A stretch of DNA of 64,000 nt from Leclercia adecarboxylata (lineage in GTDB: Bacteria; Pseudomonadota; Gammaproteobacteria; Enterobacterales; Enterobacteriaceae). This document shows, piece by piece, positions 46,228 through 61,505 of the stretch. Position 1 is the first letter of the stretch. Each line of letters opens with the position of its first letter. A program made the position numbers and the translations under genes. Where the stretch lies: positions 930,001 to 994,000 of the forward strand of contig NZ_CP040889.1 of the NCBI RefSeq assembly GCF_006171285.1, read 5' to 3'. The notes beneath the pieces were generated by a model. It saw only the letters and a list, made by a program, of their open reading frames with translations. It was not told where the DNA came from and did not search any database.

Positions 46228-46255
46228 ATATTACTTTCTGGGACTTATAAGTCAA
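46228..46255 (-). promoter_or_regulatory. Promoter of the serV-argVYZQ tRNA operon
   Basis: On the minus strand, -35 TTGACT (46255-46250), a 16-bp spacer and -10 TAATAT (46233-46228) are followed by a GC-rich ATGCGCCACGC discriminator, the mark of stringently controlled stable-RNA promoters. Confidence 0.85.
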
Positions 46256-46473
46256 ACAATTTTCCACAAGCTTTTATCGTTTGCACAAATCACAGGCAAT
46301 TCGCATGTAAAACCCGCAAAGAGGGTGTTTTATAAACGGATTTTGCGCTTCTTTCTGCACTCTTCTACATGAAGAAAGATGGATTTTGCCGAAGTAAAAG
46401 CGTTGGGAGTGGTTAAAAACAGAGCGAACGAAACAAAACGGTAACTTTAAGAAGGGAGAATGACAGGAGGGTT

Positions 46474-46497
46474 GCGTCTCGCCAGACAGCGAGACGC
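46474..46497 (-). terminator. Hairpin downstream of csrA
   Basis: The perfect stem GCGTCTCG / CGAGACGC with an 8-nt loop lies seven bases past the csrA stop. No U tract, so the role as a terminator is uncertain. Confidence 0.55.
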
Positions 46498-46504
46498 GAT
46501 AATA

Positions 46505-46690
46505 TCAGTAACTGGACTGCTGGGATTTTTCAGCCTGGATACGCTGGTAGATCTCTTCACGATGAACAGAGACTTCCTTAGGGGCGTTCACACCAATACG
46601 TACCTGGTTGCCCTTCACCCCTAAAACTGTCACGGTGACCTCATCCCCAATCATGAGGGTCTCACCAACTCGACGAGTCAGAATCAGCAT
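46505..46690 (-). CDS. csrA: CsrA, carbon storage regulator
   Basis: A 61-residue homodimeric RNA-binding protein that binds GGA-containing leaders to repress or stabilise mRNAs for glycogen, biofilm and motility. The N-terminal strand [18 protein letters not shown] and RNA-contact segment [11 protein letters not shown] are as in E. coli (same length). The ATG is preceded by AAGGAGCAAAGA. It lies between alaS and serV, as in E. coli; the 241-bp upstream gap should carry its several promoters. Confidence 0.98.
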
Positions 46691-46885
46691 TCTTTGCTCC
46701 TTGAAAGATTAAAAGAGTCGGGTCTCTTGTATCCCGGCATTATCCATCATATAACGCCAAAAAGTAAGCGATGACAAACACGTAATGTGTAGGTAGTCAC
46801 GGCATCACAATCTGTTAAACGTAAGTTTAGCCGATATACACAAACTCAACCTGACTTTATCATTATCGATAGCGTAGAGCGCAGT

Positions 46886-46911
46886 ACGCCATAACGTCGT
46901 CGTTATGGCGT
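46886..46911 (-). terminator. Hairpin downstream of alaS
   Basis: The perfect 11-bp stem ACGCCATAACG / CGTTATGGCGT with a 4-nt loop lies in the alaS-csrA gap; no U tract follows on the minus strand. Confidence 0.55.
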
Positions 46912-46931
46912 CTGAGTACGCTTTGTAGTTA

Positions 46932-49559
<2,628 letters not shown>

Positions 49560-49690
49560 AATTATCCTGAAATCAAGCTAACGAAATGTCACAGCGGGCC
49601 ACTACACAACCTTTGTTGGACGGACCAGCTACTGGAAAAAGTGGGAATAAGATAAGTTTTCTTTAGAGGGAAGTAAAATCCCGCATGCGT

Positions 49691-50191
49691 TCAATCAGTA
49701 AAATTACGCCAGATCTCCTGAATATCTTCCATAAGATACCCGCGGTAGAGCAAAAAGCGCTGGATTTTAACTTTTTCTGAAAACTCACGCGGCAGCGGAT
49801 CGCCGTACTTCCGCACCGCCTGTTCCCGCGCCAGTTCACACCAGTCAATTTCGCATTCACGCATCGCCTTTTCGCTGGTTTCGCGCGCGATACCTTTTTG
49901 ATTTAGCTCCTGGCGGATACGTGCCGGGCCATAGCCCTTGCGGCTACGGCTGGCAATAAAGCGTGAGACGAAGCGGATATCGTCCAGATAGCCATGTTCA
50001 TAGCACCAGGCGATCACCTTGTCGTAATCTTCTTCCGTCGCATCGATGGCTTCGGGTCCGTTTTTGCTCATAACGGGCTCGGAGAGTTTGCGACGAAGTT
50101 CCTGTTCGCTGTGGTCACGGACGGCAAGAATGCGTACCGCCCGATCCAGCAGGCGGTTATAGGCAGGACGACGTGCCGGGGATTCATTCAT
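49691..50191 (-). CDS. recX: RecX, regulator of RecA
   Basis: A 166-residue protein from ATG 50191 (E. coli length); the open frame to 50230 runs into the terminator. It caps and destabilises RecA filaments. Made of three helical repeat modules; [20 protein letters not shown] and [22 protein letters not shown] match the family. It is transcribed after recA through an intervening leaky terminator, which keeps its level low. Confidence 0.96.
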   Translation of the reverse strand: MNESPARRPAYNRLLDRAVRILAVRDHSEQELRRKLSEPVMSKNGPEAIDATEEDYDKVIAWCYEHGYLDDIRFVSRFIASRSRKGYGPARIRQELNQKGIARETSEKAMRECEIDWCELAREQAVRKYGDPLPREFSEKVKIQRFLLYRGYLMEDIQEIWRNFTD

Positions 50192-50216
50192 AGATAAACC
50201 TGCTGCAGTCAAAAAG

Positions 50217-50247
50217 CAAAAAGGCCGCATTAAGCGACCTTTTTATT
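50217..50247 (-). terminator. Terminator/attenuator between recA and recX
   Basis: On the minus strand, AAAGGTCGC-ttaat-GCGGCCTTTTTG forms a stem with one G-U pair and a U tract. In E. coli a few percent of transcripts read through into recX. Confidence 0.8.
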
Positions 50248-50258
50248 ACACTCGATTA

Positions 50259-51326
<1,068 letters not shown>

Positions 51327-51380
51327 TCATGCCGGGTGAAACAACTGCGCTTCACCGTGGATTTCTGTTCTGTTGGGGCA

Positions 51381-51408
51381 ATTATACTGTATGCTCATAC
51401 AGTATCAA
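51381..51408 (-). promoter_or_regulatory. recA promoter with LexA (SOS) box
   Basis: The SOS box TACTGTATGCTCATACAGTA (51385-51404) is a perfect-ended palindrome lying between -35 TTGATA (51408-51403) and -10 TATAAT (51386-51381), spacer 16, on the minus strand. The -35 overlaps the pncC stop codon. Confidence 0.95.
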
Positions 51409-51902
51409 GTGTTTTGTAGAAATTGTTGCCAGAGCGTTTTTAACGCATATTCTGTTGCCTGACGGCGCACGCTTTCCCGGTCGCCGCTGAAGCACTCCCG
51501 GCGGGTAATCCCCTCGCCCTGCGCGGTCGCAAAGCCAAACCAGACCGTCCCGACAGGCTTTTCCGCGCTGCCGCCGTCCGGCCCGGCGATACCACTAACA
51601 GAGATAGCATAATCCGCCCGGGCAGCACGTAACGCGCCAATCGCCATCTCGATAACCACTGGTTCACTGACCGCGCCATGCTCGATAAGCGTGGGCTCAC
51701 GTACCCCAATCATTTGCGCTTTCGCTTCATTACTGTAGGTGACAAATCCGCGTTCAAACCAGGCGGAGCTGCCCGCAATATCGGTGATGACTTTCGCCAC
51801 CCAGCCGCCGGTACAGGACTCAGCCGTCGTTACCGTTGCCCCGCGCTGTTTCAGCGCCTGCCCTACCCGCTCACTGAGCTGCATCAATTCATGGTCAGTC
51901 AT
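51405..51902 (-). CDS. pncC: PncC, nicotinamide-nucleotide amidase (formerly YgaD)
   Basis: A 165-residue enzyme (E. coli length) that deamidates NMN to nicotinate mononucleotide in the pyridine nucleotide cycle. The CinA-C signature TTAESCTGGWVAKVITDI is present, then SVSGIAGPDGGS. ATG 51902 follows AGGAGCC; the open frame to 51935 is not needed. Its TGA lies within the recA promoter. Confidence 0.96.
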   Translation of the reverse strand: MTDHELMQLSERVGQALKQRGATVTTAESCTGGWVAKVITDIAGSSAWFERGFVTYSNEAKAQMIGVREPTLIEHGAVSEPVVIEMAIGALRAARADYAISVSGIAGPDGGSAEKPVGTVWFGFATAQGEGITRRECFSGDRESVRRQATEYALKTLWQQFLQNT

Positions 51903-52028
51903 GTCGTTTTGGCTCCTGAAAAACATGCAGCACAAGATAGCACTTTAGTCTGTAGATATGAGGATGAGGTGGAGGTTTTACGAGGGGGCTTCAGAAAAAA
52001 TAACCTGCCAATGTGCTGAAGTTTAAAA

Positions 52029-52056
52029 GTGAGTGGCATGAGCCACTCACTTTTTT
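52029..52056. terminator. Terminator between mltB and pncC
   Basis: The perfect stem GTGAGTGGC / GCCACTCAC with a 4-nt loop has A-rich and T-rich flanks on both sides (TTTTTT on plus), so it can act in either direction. Confidence 0.85.
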
Positions 52057-52061
52057 ATCCC

Positions 52062-53153
52062 TTAACTGAACGGGGATGACGCCCGCGCCTGGGATACCGC
52101 GAGCCCCAGCTGCCAGACCGCCATCGCATAGTGCGTACTGTGGTTGTAGCGGGTGATGGTGTAGAAGTTTGGCAGACCGTACCAGTACTGATACCCGGTA
52201 CCAATATCCAGACGCAGCAGGCTGACCTTTTGATTGCCATTCAGCGGCTGCTGTGGCGTTAACCCGGCAGCGGTAAGCTGTGCCGCGCTATAGCTGGTTT
52301 TAAAGCCGTTCTCCAGACCCGGCGCCTGGCCGTTTGCGAGGATGGCTACCGGCTCGCCCTGCGTCCAGCCATGGCCTTTGAAGTAGTTGGCAACGCTGCC
52401 AATCGCATCTTCAGGATCCCACAGGTTGATGTGACCGTCCCCGTTGAAATCAACCGCGTACTGCTTATAAGAGGACGGCATAAACTGGCCGTAGCCCATC
52501 GCACCGGCAAAGGAGCCTTTCAGATCCAGCGGATCGTCCTGCTCGTCGCGCGCCATCAGCAGGAAGGTCTCCAGCTCGGAGGAGAAGTACTCCGCGCGAC
52601 GCGGGTAGTTAAAGGAGAGGGTCGCCAGCGCATCGAGAATGCGGGTTTTGCCCATCACCCGGCCCCAGCGGGTCTCCACGCCGATAATCCCGACGATGAT
52701 CTCCGGCGGCACGCCGTAAACCTGTTGGGCGCGGGTCAGCGCATCCTGATATTGGTTCCAGAACGCCACGCCGTTTTGCACGTTGTCCGGAGTAATAAAC
52801 TGGTTACGATAGCGCAGCCACGCGCCGTTCGGCCCGGCTGGAGGCTGGGTGGTCGGCGCCTGACGATCCATCAGTCGCAGCACATAGTCCAGGCGTTTCG
52901 CCTGGGAGAGGATCTCCTGCAGCTGGGCTTTATTAAACCCGTGCTTGCTCACCATTTTGTCGATGAACTGCTCCGCTGCAGGGTTGCTGGCAAAGTCGCC
53001 CCCCATCTGCATCACGTTATGCTGGGGTTCCAGCAGGAAGCCGCCGGAAGGCGCTCCCGCCGTTTGCTGAACCTCTTCGGACTTCGGTTTACTACTGCAG
53101 GCAGAGAGCAGGATAAGCGCAGGGAGTAGCGCTGCGTAACGACGCTTAAACAT
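52062..53153 (-). CDS. mltB: MltB, membrane-bound lytic murein transglycosylase B
   Basis: A 363-residue outer-membrane lipoprotein that cleaves peptidoglycan glycan strands to 1,6-anhydromuropeptides. The start MFKRRYAALLPALILLSACSS (ATG 53153) gives a lipobox L-S-A-C at residues 16-19; the open frame to 53228 is upstream sequence. The catalytic Glu lies in GVETRWGRVMGK; AGAMGYGQFMPSSYKQYAVD and DGHINLWDPEDAIGS are family signatures. Two residues longer than E. coli MltB (361). Confidence 0.97.
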   Translation of the reverse strand: MFKRRYAALLPALILLSACSSKPKSEEVQQTAGAPSGGFLLEPQHNVMQMGGDFASNPAAEQFIDKMVSKHGFNKAQLQEILSQAKRLDYVLRLMDRQAPTTQPPAGPNGAWLRYRNQFITPDNVQNGVAFWNQYQDALTRAQQVYGVPPEIIVGIIGVETRWGRVMGKTRILDALATLSFNYPRRAEYFSSELETFLLMARDEQDDPLDLKGSFAGAMGYGQFMPSSYKQYAVDFNGDGHINLWDPEDAIGSVANYFKGHGWTQGEPVAILANGQAPGLENGFKTSYSAAQLTAAGLTPQQPLNGNQKVSLLRLDIGTGYQYWYGLPNFYTITRYNHSTHYAMAVWQLGLAVSQARASSPFS

Positions 53154-54940
<1,787 letters not shown>

Positions 54941-54952
54941 GAGGTTTATGTG

Positions 54953-55315
54953 ATGAGCGTGATATACCAGACCACCATTACCCGTATCGGCCAGAGCGCC
55001 CCGGATGCGCTCTGCGACCAGATGCTGATTACCTTCCGTGAAGGGGCCCCGGCAGATATCGAAGAGTTTTGCTTTATCCATTGCCACGGCGAGATGAACG
55101 GCGAGCTCAAGGCCGGTAGCCATCTGGAGCTGGGTGAGACGCGCTATGCCGTGACCGCCGTCGGCGACGTGGCCGGACAGAACCTGCGCGAGCTGGGCCA
55201 CATCACCCTGCGTTTTGACGGCCAGCCGCAGGCGGAATATCCCGGCACGGTTCACGTGGATGGCCCGGTTCCGCAGGCTGTTACCCCAGGCTGCACATTA
55301 AAGTTTGTTGCGTAA
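54953..55315 (+). CDS. srlB: SrlB, glucitol/sorbitol PTS EIIA component
   Basis: A 120-residue cytoplasmic phosphocarrier. I use ATG 54953 (GAGG eight bases upstream); a GTG directly before it is also possible. EIIA-Gut motif MLITFREGAPADIEEFCFIH precedes HCHGE, which holds the phospho-His area. Slightly shorter at the C-terminus than E. coli SrlB (123). Confidence 0.96.
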   Translation: MSVIYQTTITRIGQSAPDALCDQMLITFREGAPADIEEFCFIHCHGEMNGELKAGSHLELGETRYAVTAVGDVAGQNLRELGHITLRFDGQPQAEYPGTVHVDGPVPQAVTPGCTLKFVA

Positions 55316-55329
55316 TTAAGGAGAGAAAT

Positions 55330-56109
55330 ATGAGTCAGGTTGCCGTTGTCATTGGTGGAGGACAAACCTTAGGCGAGTTCCTCTGCCGTGGGCTTGCCGC
55401 AGAAGGTTACCGCGTGGCGGTTGTCGATATTCAGAGTGAAAAAGCCGCCCGCGTGGCGGACGCCATCAACACCGAGTTCGGTCAGGGGATGGCCTGGGGC
55501 TTTGGCGCAGACGCCACCAGCGAGCAGAGCGTGCTGGCCCTCGCCCGCGGCGTGGACGAGATTTTTGGTCGCACCGACCTGCTGGTCTACAGCGCCGGGA
55601 TCGCCAAAGCGGCGTTTATCAGCGACGTGGAGCTGGGGGATTTCGACCGCTCGTTGCAGGTGAACCTGGTGGGCTATTTCCTCTGCGCCAGGGAGTTCTC
55701 GCGCCTGATGATCCGCGACGGCATTGCCGGGCGCATCATTCAGATCAACTCCAAATCCGGCAAAGTGGGCAGCAAGCACAACTCCGGCTACAGCGCGGCT
55801 AAGTTCGGCGGTGTGGGGCTGACGCAGTCCCTGGCGCTGGATCTGGCGGAGTACGGCATCACCGTGCATTCGCTGATGCTCGGCAACCTGCTGAAATCGC
55901 CGATGTTCCAGTCCCTGCTGCCGCAGTACGCGACCAAACTGGGCATTCATGAGGATCAGGTGGAGCAGTATTACATCGATAAAGTGCCACTGAAGCGCGG
56001 GTGCGACTACCAGGACGTGTTGAATATGCTGCTGTTTTACGCCAGCCCGAAAGCATCTTATTGCACCGGGCAGTCGATAAATGTCACCGGCGGGCAGGTG
56101 ATGTTCTGA
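55330..56109 (+). CDS. srlD: SrlD, sorbitol-6-phosphate 2-dehydrogenase
   Basis: A 259-residue SDR enzyme that oxidises sorbitol-6-phosphate to fructose-6-phosphate with NAD+. Rossmann start VAVVIGGGQTLGEFL, catalytic Tyr-Lys in YSAAKFG, and the C-terminal TGQSINVTGGQVMF are as in E. coli (same length). AAGGAGAGAAAT precedes the ATG. A REP pair follows, probably marking an mRNA stability boundary before gutM. Confidence 0.98.
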   Translation: MSQVAVVIGGGQTLGEFLCRGLAAEGYRVAVVDIQSEKAARVADAINTEFGQGMAWGFGADATSEQSVLALARGVDEIFGRTDLLVYSAGIAKAAFISDVELGDFDRSLQVNLVGYFLCAREFSRLMIRDGIAGRIIQINSKSGKVGSKHNSGYSAAKFGGVGLTQSLALDLAEYGITVHSLMLGNLLKSPMFQSLLPQYATKLGIHEDQVEQYYIDKVPLKRGCDYQDVLNMLLFYASPKASYCTGQSINVTGGQVMF

Positions 56110-56121
56110 TTGTGCATAAAC

Positions 56122-56194
56122 GCCCGGTGGCGCTTCGCTTACCGGGCCTGGAGAAGCCAACCGTAGGCCGGGTAAGGCGCAGCCGCCACCCGGC
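56122..56194. repeat. BIME-like pair of REP palindromes
   Basis: Two inverted REP units, GCCCGGTGGCG...TTACCGGGC (56122-56147) and TAGGCCGGGTAAGGCG...CGCCACCCGGCA (56164-56194), lie between srlD and gutM. Confidence 0.85.
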
Positions 56195-56213
56195 AATTCC
56201 ACAGGAGCTACAT

Positions 56214-56573
56214 ATGGTCACTACTCTGATTACCGTCGCCGTTATCGCCTGGCTCGGCCAGCTGGCGCTGGGCGGCTGGCAAATCCACCGCTTTAACCGC
56301 GCGTTTGACGCGCTGTGCCAGCGTGGTCGCGTGGGCGTCGGGCGTTCCGGCGGACGCTTCAAACCCCGGGTGATCGTCGCCATCGCGCTGGATGAAAACA
56401 ACAACGTCTGCGACTCCCTGATCATGCGCGGGATGACGGTCTTTGCCCGTCCGACTAAAATCCAGGCAATCAACGGCATGTCGTGGCAGGAATTAGAGCC
56501 CGATGTGATCTTTCCCAATGATTCACTCTGCCAGGATGCACTATCATTAGCGCTTAAATTGAAACATGGATAA
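56214..56573 (+). CDS. gutM: GutM, glucitol operon activator
   Basis: A 119-residue protein (E. coli length) known as the DNA-binding activator of the gut/srl operon, with a hydrophobic N-terminus (MVTTLITVAVIAWLGQLALG) and a RVGVGRSGGRFKPRVIVAIAL core. ATG 56214 follows AGGAGCTACAT; the open frame upstream passes through REP DNA and is not used. Acts together with the repressor SrlR. Confidence 0.95.
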   Translation: MVTTLITVAVIAWLGQLALGGWQIHRFNRAFDALCQRGRVGVGRSGGRFKPRVIVAIALDENNNVCDSLIMRGMTVFARPTKIQAINGMSWQELEPDVIFPNDSLCQDALSLALKLKHG

Positions 56574-56636
56574 TTTCGTTGTGAACGTTATAAGCTTGCG
56601 AAATTATCATTTCGCAACCTGAGGAATTCAACGCCT

Positions 56637-57410
56637 ATGAAACCCCGCCAGCGGCAGGCGGCCATACTCGACCATCTGCAAAAACAGGGAAAGTGCTCGG
56701 TTGAGGATCTGGCCCACTACTTTGACACCACCGGCACCACGATCCGCAAGGACCTGGTGATTCTGGAAAATTCCGGGGCGGTGATCCGTACCTATGGCGG
56801 CGTGGTGCTGAATAAAGACGAGGCCGACCCGCCTATCGATCACAAGACGCTGATCAACACCCATCAGAAAGCGTTGATCGCCGACGCCGCGGTAAAATTT
56901 ATCCACGACGGCGACTCGATTATCCTCGATGCAGGCAGTACGGTCCTGCAGATGGTGCCGATGCTGAGCCGCTTTAATAACATCACGGTAATGACCAACA
57001 GCCTGCATATCGTCAACGCCCTGTCCGAATTCGATAACGAACAGACCATCCTGATGCCCGGCGGCACCTTCCGTAAAAAATCCGCCTCGTTTCACGGTCA
57101 GCTGGCTGAAAACGCCTTCGATCATTTCAGCTTCGACCGGCTGTTTATGGGCACCGACGGCATCGATCTCAATGCGGGCGTGACGACCTTCAACGAAGTG
57201 TTCAGCGTCAGTAAAGCGATGTGCAACGCCGCCCGGGAGGTGATCCTGATGGCGGACTCGTCGAAGTTTGGCCGTAAAAGCCCGAATATTGTCTGTAGCC
57301 TGGAGAGCGTCGATAAGCTGATCACCGACGCGGGTATCGATCCGGCGTTCAAAAAAGCGCTGGAAGAGAAAGGAATCGACGTGATTGTAACCGGAGAGAG
57401 AGATGAGTGA
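56637..57410 (+). CDS. srlR: SrlR (GutR), DeoR-family repressor of the srl operon
   Basis: A 257-residue repressor (E. coli length). N-terminal DeoR HTH ([32 protein letters not shown]) and a C-terminal sugar-phosphate-sensing domain ([39 protein letters not shown]). gutQ begins inside its last codons (eight-base overlap). Confidence 0.97.
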   Translation: MKPRQRQAAILDHLQKQGKCSVEDLAHYFDTTGTTIRKDLVILENSGAVIRTYGGVVLNKDEADPPIDHKTLINTHQKALIADAAVKFIHDGDSIILDAGSTVLQMVPMLSRFNNITVMTNSLHIVNALSEFDNEQTILMPGGTFRKKSASFHGQLAENAFDHFSFDRLFMGTDGIDLNAGVTTFNEVFSVSKAMCNAAREVILMADSSKFGRKSPNIVCSLESVDKLITDAGIDPAFKKALEEKGIDVIVTGERDE

Positions 57411-58368
57411 TTTTCTGTTAAACGCGGGACGCCAGACCTTACTGCTGGAACTGCAGGAAGCCAGCCGCCTGCCGGACCGTCTGGGCGAGGAGTTCGTGCG
57501 CGCGGCCAACACCATTATTCAGTGCGAAGGGAAAGTGATTGTCTCGGGCATCGGTAAATCCGGGCATATCGGCAAGAAGATTGCCGCCACGCTGGCGAGC
57601 ACCGGCACGCCGTCCTTTTTTGTTCATCCCGCTGAAGCGCTGCACGGCGATCTGGGGATGATCGAAAGCCGCGACGTGCTGCTGTTTATCTCCTACTCCG
57701 GCTCGGCAAAAGAGCTGGATCTGATCCTCCCCCGTCTGCAGGAAAAATCGGTGGCGCTGCTGGCGATGACCGGCAAGTCCCGCTCGCCGCTGGCGCTGGC
57801 CGCCAAAGCCACGCTGGATATTTCGGTTGAGCGCGAAGCCTGCCCGATGCACCTCGCCCCGACCTCCAGCACCGTCAACACACTTATGATGGGCGATGCG
57901 CTGGCGATGGCGGTCATGCAGGCGCGCGGCTTTAATGAAGAAGATTTTGCCCGCTCTCACCCGGCGGGGGCCCTTGGGGCGCGTTTGCTGAATAAGGTGC
58001 ATCACCTGATGCGTACCGACGAGGCCATCCCGCAGGTGAAACTCAACACCAGCGTGATGGATGCGATGCTGGAGCTGAGCCGTACCGGGCTGGGGCTGGT
58101 GGCGGTCTGCGATGACGACCAGCAGGTCAAAGGGGTCTTCACCGACGGCGACCTGCGCCGCTGGCTGGTGGGCGGCGGCAAGCTGGAGATTGCGGTCAGC
58201 AGCGCCATGACCACCGGCGGCCTGACCCTGAACGCCGAAAGCCGCGCCATTGAAGCCAAAGAGCAGCTGATGAAGCGCAAGATCACCGCCGCGCCGGTAG
58301 TGGACGGCAATGGCCGCCTGTGCGGTGCCATTAACCTGCAGGATTTCTACCAGGCAGGCATTCTCTAG
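57403..58368 (+). CDS. gutQ: GutQ, D-arabinose 5-phosphate isomerase
   Basis: A 321-residue enzyme (E. coli length) interconverting ribulose-5-phosphate and arabinose-5-phosphate, a paralogue of KdsD. SIS domain ([40 protein letters not shown]) then two CBS domains (from about residue 205). Last gene of the srl operon; its TAG shares the CTAG tetranucleotide with the convergent norR stop. Confidence 0.97.
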   Translation: MSDFLLNAGRQTLLLELQEASRLPDRLGEEFVRAANTIIQCEGKVIVSGIGKSGHIGKKIAATLASTGTPSFFVHPAEALHGDLGMIESRDVLLFISYSGSAKELDLILPRLQEKSVALLAMTGKSRSPLALAAKATLDISVEREACPMHLAPTSSTVNTLMMGDALAMAVMQARGFNEEDFARSHPAGALGARLLNKVHHLMRTDEAIPQVKLNTSVMDAMLELSRTGLGLVAVCDDDQQVKGVFTDGDLRRWLVGGGKLEIAVSSAMTTGGLTLNAESRAIEAKEQLMKRKITAAPVVDGNGRLCGAINLQDFYQAGIL

Positions 58369-59879
58369 CCCTTCAGACCCAGACGTTTAGCCAGCCGGTG
58401 CAGGTTGGCGACGTCTGTCTCCAGCGCCCGGGCGCTCGCCGCCCAGCTGCGGCTGTTCTGATCCAGCGTCCGGGCGATCATCTGACGCTGAAATTCCTCC
58501 GTCGCTTCGCGCAGGTTCTGGTTCGCAATCACCGGCGTTTCAGTCATCGTCACGGGCGTGCTCTCATCATGCAGGGCAAAATGCCGGGCGTGGATCACCA
58601 CTTCATCCCCTGCCCGCGCCGCCCGGGCCAGCACTACCGCCCGGTGAATGGCATGTTCCAGCTCGCGCACGTTTCCCGGCCAGCCGTAGCTCAGCAGATG
58701 CGCCCGGGCACCCGGGCTCAGCACCACCCGGGATAATCCCATCCGCAGCCGGCACTGCTCGCAGAAATAGCCCGCCAGCAGGACCACATCTTCACCACGC
58801 TCGCGCAGCGGCGGCACCGAAAGCGGAAACACGCTCAGACGGTGGTACAGGTCGGCGCGGAAGTTCCCGGCCAGCACCTCTTCGCGCAGATCGCGGTTGG
58901 TGGCTGCCAGCACCCGCACGTCAACCCGCAGGCTTCGGTCATCCCCCACCCGCTGGATATCGCCATACTGCAGCACGCGCAGCAGCTTGGCCTGCAATGC
59001 CAGGGACAGCTCGCCAATCTCATCAAGAAACAGCGTGCCGTTATCGGCCATTTCAAACTTGCCGCTGCGGTTGCTGATGGCGCCGGTAAAGGCCCCTTTG
59101 ACGTGGCCGAACAGCTCGCTCTCCGCCACGCTTTCCGGCAGCGCGGCGCAGTTGAGATAGACCAGCGGATTCACCGCCCGGGGAGAAGCCTCGTGGATGG
59201 CTTTTGCCACCAGCTCTTTACCGGTGCCGGTTTCGCCCTCGATCAGCACGTTGAGGTCAGAGGCGGCAACGATCTCAATCTCTTTTTTCAGGCTCATCAT
59301 GCCCGGCGACAGGCCGATCATCTCGGTGCTTTTCACCGGTTCAAATCCCGCCGGGCGGGTGGAGAGGCTGTTCTGGCTCTCCAGCTGTTCAATCAGCAGG
59401 GCATTATTCAGCGCCCCGGCGGCCAAAGCGGCAATCAGACGGAGCTCTTCATCGCTGAAGGTATCGAACTGGTCCGGCGACATGCCGTCGAGGGTCAGGG
59501 CACCAATCAGGTTCTGCCCGGCAAACAGCGGCAGGCCGATACAGGCGTGCACTTTCAGGCTCTCCTGGCCGGGGATCAGGCCATCGTAAGGATCGGGCAG
59601 GTCGCTGTCGGCCGGGAAACGCACCACGTCCCCGGCGCGGGCGATGGTCTCCAGCCGGGGATGGCCCTCAAGGGTAAAGCGCCGCCCCAGTACGTCCTGC
59701 GCCAGCCCGTCGATGGCCAGCGGAATAAACTGCCGCCCTTCATAGCGCAGCAGCGCCGAGGCATCGCAATCCAGCACGTGGCGCAGGGTGGAGATCAGCC
59801 GCTGAAAGCGATCCTGATGACCGATCCCGCTCTGTAATTCAATGGCGATTTTCGCCAGTACCTCTACAGAAAAACTCAT
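58365..59879 (-). CDS. norR: NorR, NO-responsive sigma-54 activator
   Basis: A 504-residue bacterial enhancer-binding protein (E. coli length from ATG 59879; the open frame to 59909 is upstream). N-terminal GAF domain with a non-haem iron that senses NO (about 1-170), AAA+ domain with Walker A GETGTGKE and sigma-54-contact loop GAFTGA, and a Fis-type HTH at the C-terminus ([20 protein letters not shown]). Activates norVW from the three upstream sites. Confidence 0.97.
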   Translation of the reverse strand: MSFSVEVLAKIAIELQSGIGHQDRFQRLISTLRHVLDCDASALLRYEGRQFIPLAIDGLAQDVLGRRFTLEGHPRLETIARAGDVVRFPADSDLPDPYDGLIPGQESLKVHACIGLPLFAGQNLIGALTLDGMSPDQFDTFSDEELRLIAALAAGALNNALLIEQLESQNSLSTRPAGFEPVKSTEMIGLSPGMMSLKKEIEIVAASDLNVLIEGETGTGKELVAKAIHEASPRAVNPLVYLNCAALPESVAESELFGHVKGAFTGAISNRSGKFEMADNGTLFLDEIGELSLALQAKLLRVLQYGDIQRVGDDRSLRVDVRVLAATNRDLREEVLAGNFRADLYHRLSVFPLSVPPLRERGEDVVLLAGYFCEQCRLRMGLSRVVLSPGARAHLLSYGWPGNVRELEHAIHRAVVLARAARAGDEVVIHARHFALHDESTPVTMTETPVIANQNLREATEEFQRQMIARTLDQNSRSWAASARALETDVANLHRLAKRLGLKG

Positions 59880-59891
59880 TCTCGCCTCACT

Positions 59892-59947
59892 GTCATTTTG
59901 ACAATGCATAATGTCATATTGACTGTATCAGAGAGAGTCAAATTGAC
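59892..59947 (+). promoter_or_regulatory. Three NorR enhancer sites
   Basis: GTCATTTTGAC (59892-59902), GTCATATTGAC (59913-59923) and GTCAAATTGAC (59937-59947) are inverted GTCA-N3-TGAC sites, the three-site arrangement needed for NorR activation in E. coli. Confidence 0.93.
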
Positions 59948-60002
59948 TACCCTTAAAGCGGTGTTATTTTTAAAAGCGTTATGAATTAATGAGTTAAAAA
60001 AC

Positions 60003-60018
60003 TGGCACGCAACCTGCA
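60003..60018 (+). promoter_or_regulatory. Sigma-54 promoter of norVW
   Basis: TGGCACGCAACCTGCA matches the -24/-12 consensus TGGCACG-N4-TTGCW with one mismatch. It lies ~50 bp before norV and downstream of the NorR sites. Confidence 0.92.
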
Positions 60019-60068
60019 ATTACCCTTACATCTTTCGTTTAATTTCGCTGTATTAAGTTGAGGTTGCT

Positions 60069-61505
60069 ATGTCTATTCTGGTTAAAAATAATATTCATTG
60101 GGTTGGCCAACGTGACTGGGAAGTTCGTGATTTTCACGGAACGGAATACAAAACGCTGCGCGGCAGCAGCTACAACAGCTATCTCATCCGGGAAGAAAAA
60201 AACGTCCTGATCGATACCGTCGATCATAAATTCAGCCGTGAGTTCGTGCAGAACCTGCGCAGCGAAATCGACCTGGCCGATATCGACTACATCATCATTA
60301 ACCATGCGGAAGAAGACCACGCCGGGGCGCTGACCGAACTGATGTCCTGCATCCCGGACACCCCAATCTACTGCACCGCTAACGCCATCGACTCCATCAC
60401 CGGTCATCATCATCACCCGGAGTGGAATTTCAACGTGGTGAAAACCGGTGACTCACTGGATATCGGCAACGGCAAACAGCTGATCTTCGTTGAAACCCCG
60501 ATGCTGCACTGGCCGGACAGCATGATGACCTACATGACCGGCGACGCGGTGCTGTTCAGTAACGACGCCTTCGGCCAGCACTACTGCGACGAACGTCTGT
60601 TCAATGACGAAGTGGATCAGGCCGAACTGTTCGAGCAGTGCCAGCGCTACTACGCCAATATCCTGACCCCGTTCAGCCGTCTGGTCACGCCAAAAATTAC
60701 CGAAATCCTCGGCTTTAACCTGCCGGTGGATATGATTGCTACCTCCCACGGGGTGGTATGGCGCGACAACCCAACCCAGATCGTCGAGCTGTACCTGAAA
60801 TGGGCGGCGGACTATCAGGAAGATCGCATCACCATTTTCTACGACACCATGTCGAACAACACCCGCATGATGGCCGACGCCATTGCCCAGGGCATCAACG
60901 AAGTTGACCCGAACGTGGCGGTGAAGATCTTCAACGTGGCCCGCAGCGACAAGAACGACATTCTGACCAACGTCTTCCGCTCCAAAGGCGTGCTGGTGGG
61001 GACGTCCACTATGAACAACGTGATGATGCCGAAAATTGCCGGCCTGGTTGAAGAGATGACCGGCCTGCGCTTTCGTAACAAACGCGCCAGCGCGTTCGGC
61101 TCCCACGGCTGGAGCGGTGGCGCGGTAGACCGTCTCTCCACCCGTCTGCAGGACGCCGGTTTTGAGATGTCCATGAGCCTGAAGGCGAAGTGGCGTCCGG
61201 ATCTGGATGCGCTGGAAGTCTGCCGCCAGCATGGCCGCGACATTGCACGTCAGTGGGCGCTCGCTCCGCTGCCTGAAGCGACCCGCCAGGCTACACCAGC
61301 TCAGAGCGCCTGTGCCGCGGCTGCGGACCTTGGCCCGCGCATGCAGTGCAGCGTCTGCCAGTGGATCTACGATCCGGCAACAGGTGAGCCAATGCAGGAT
61401 GTCCAGCCAGGCACGCCGTGGAGCGAGGTACCGGATAACTTCCTGTGCCCGGAATGTTCCCTCGGTAAAGACGTCTTTGACGAACTGGCAACGGAGGCAA
61501 AATGA
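60069..61505 (+). CDS. norV: NorV, flavorubredoxin nitric oxide reductase
   Basis: A 478-residue cytoplasmic enzyme that reduces NO to N2O anaerobically (E. coli 479). Metallo-beta-lactamase-like domain with di-iron ligands (NHAEEDHAG and later His/Asp), a flavodoxin FMN domain from about residue 255 ([15 protein letters not shown]), and a C-terminal rubredoxin with two Cys pairs ([10 protein letters not shown] and CPECSLGK). Receives electrons from NorW, whose start overlaps its stop. Confidence 0.98.
   Translation: MSILVKNNIHWVGQRDWEVRDFHGTEYKTLRGSSYNSYLIREEKNVLIDTVDHKFSREFVQNLRSEIDLADIDYIIINHAEEDHAGALTELMSCIPDTPIYCTANAIDSITGHHHHPEWNFNVVKTGDSLDIGNGKQLIFVETPMLHWPDSMMTYMTGDAVLFSNDAFGQHYCDERLFNDEVDQAELFEQCQRYYANILTPFSRLVTPKITEILGFNLPVDMIATSHGVVWRDNPTQIVELYLKWAADYQEDRITIFYDTMSNNTRMMADAIAQGINEVDPNVAVKIFNVARSDKNDILTNVFRSKGVLVGTSTMNNVMMPKIAGLVEEMTGLRFRNKRASAFGSHGWSGGAVDRLSTRLQDAGFEMSMSLKAKWRPDLDALEVCRQHGRDIARQWALAPLPEATRQATPAQSACAAAADLGPRMQCSVCQWIYDPATGEPMQDVQPGTPWSEVPDNFLCPECSLGKDVFDELATEAK

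Larger units (their letters stand above)
46163..46504. other. Gap between csrA and serV
   Basis: 342 bp holding the tRNA operon promoter (46228-46255) and a csrA-distal hairpin (46474-46497). Nothing else could be supported. Confidence 0.6.
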
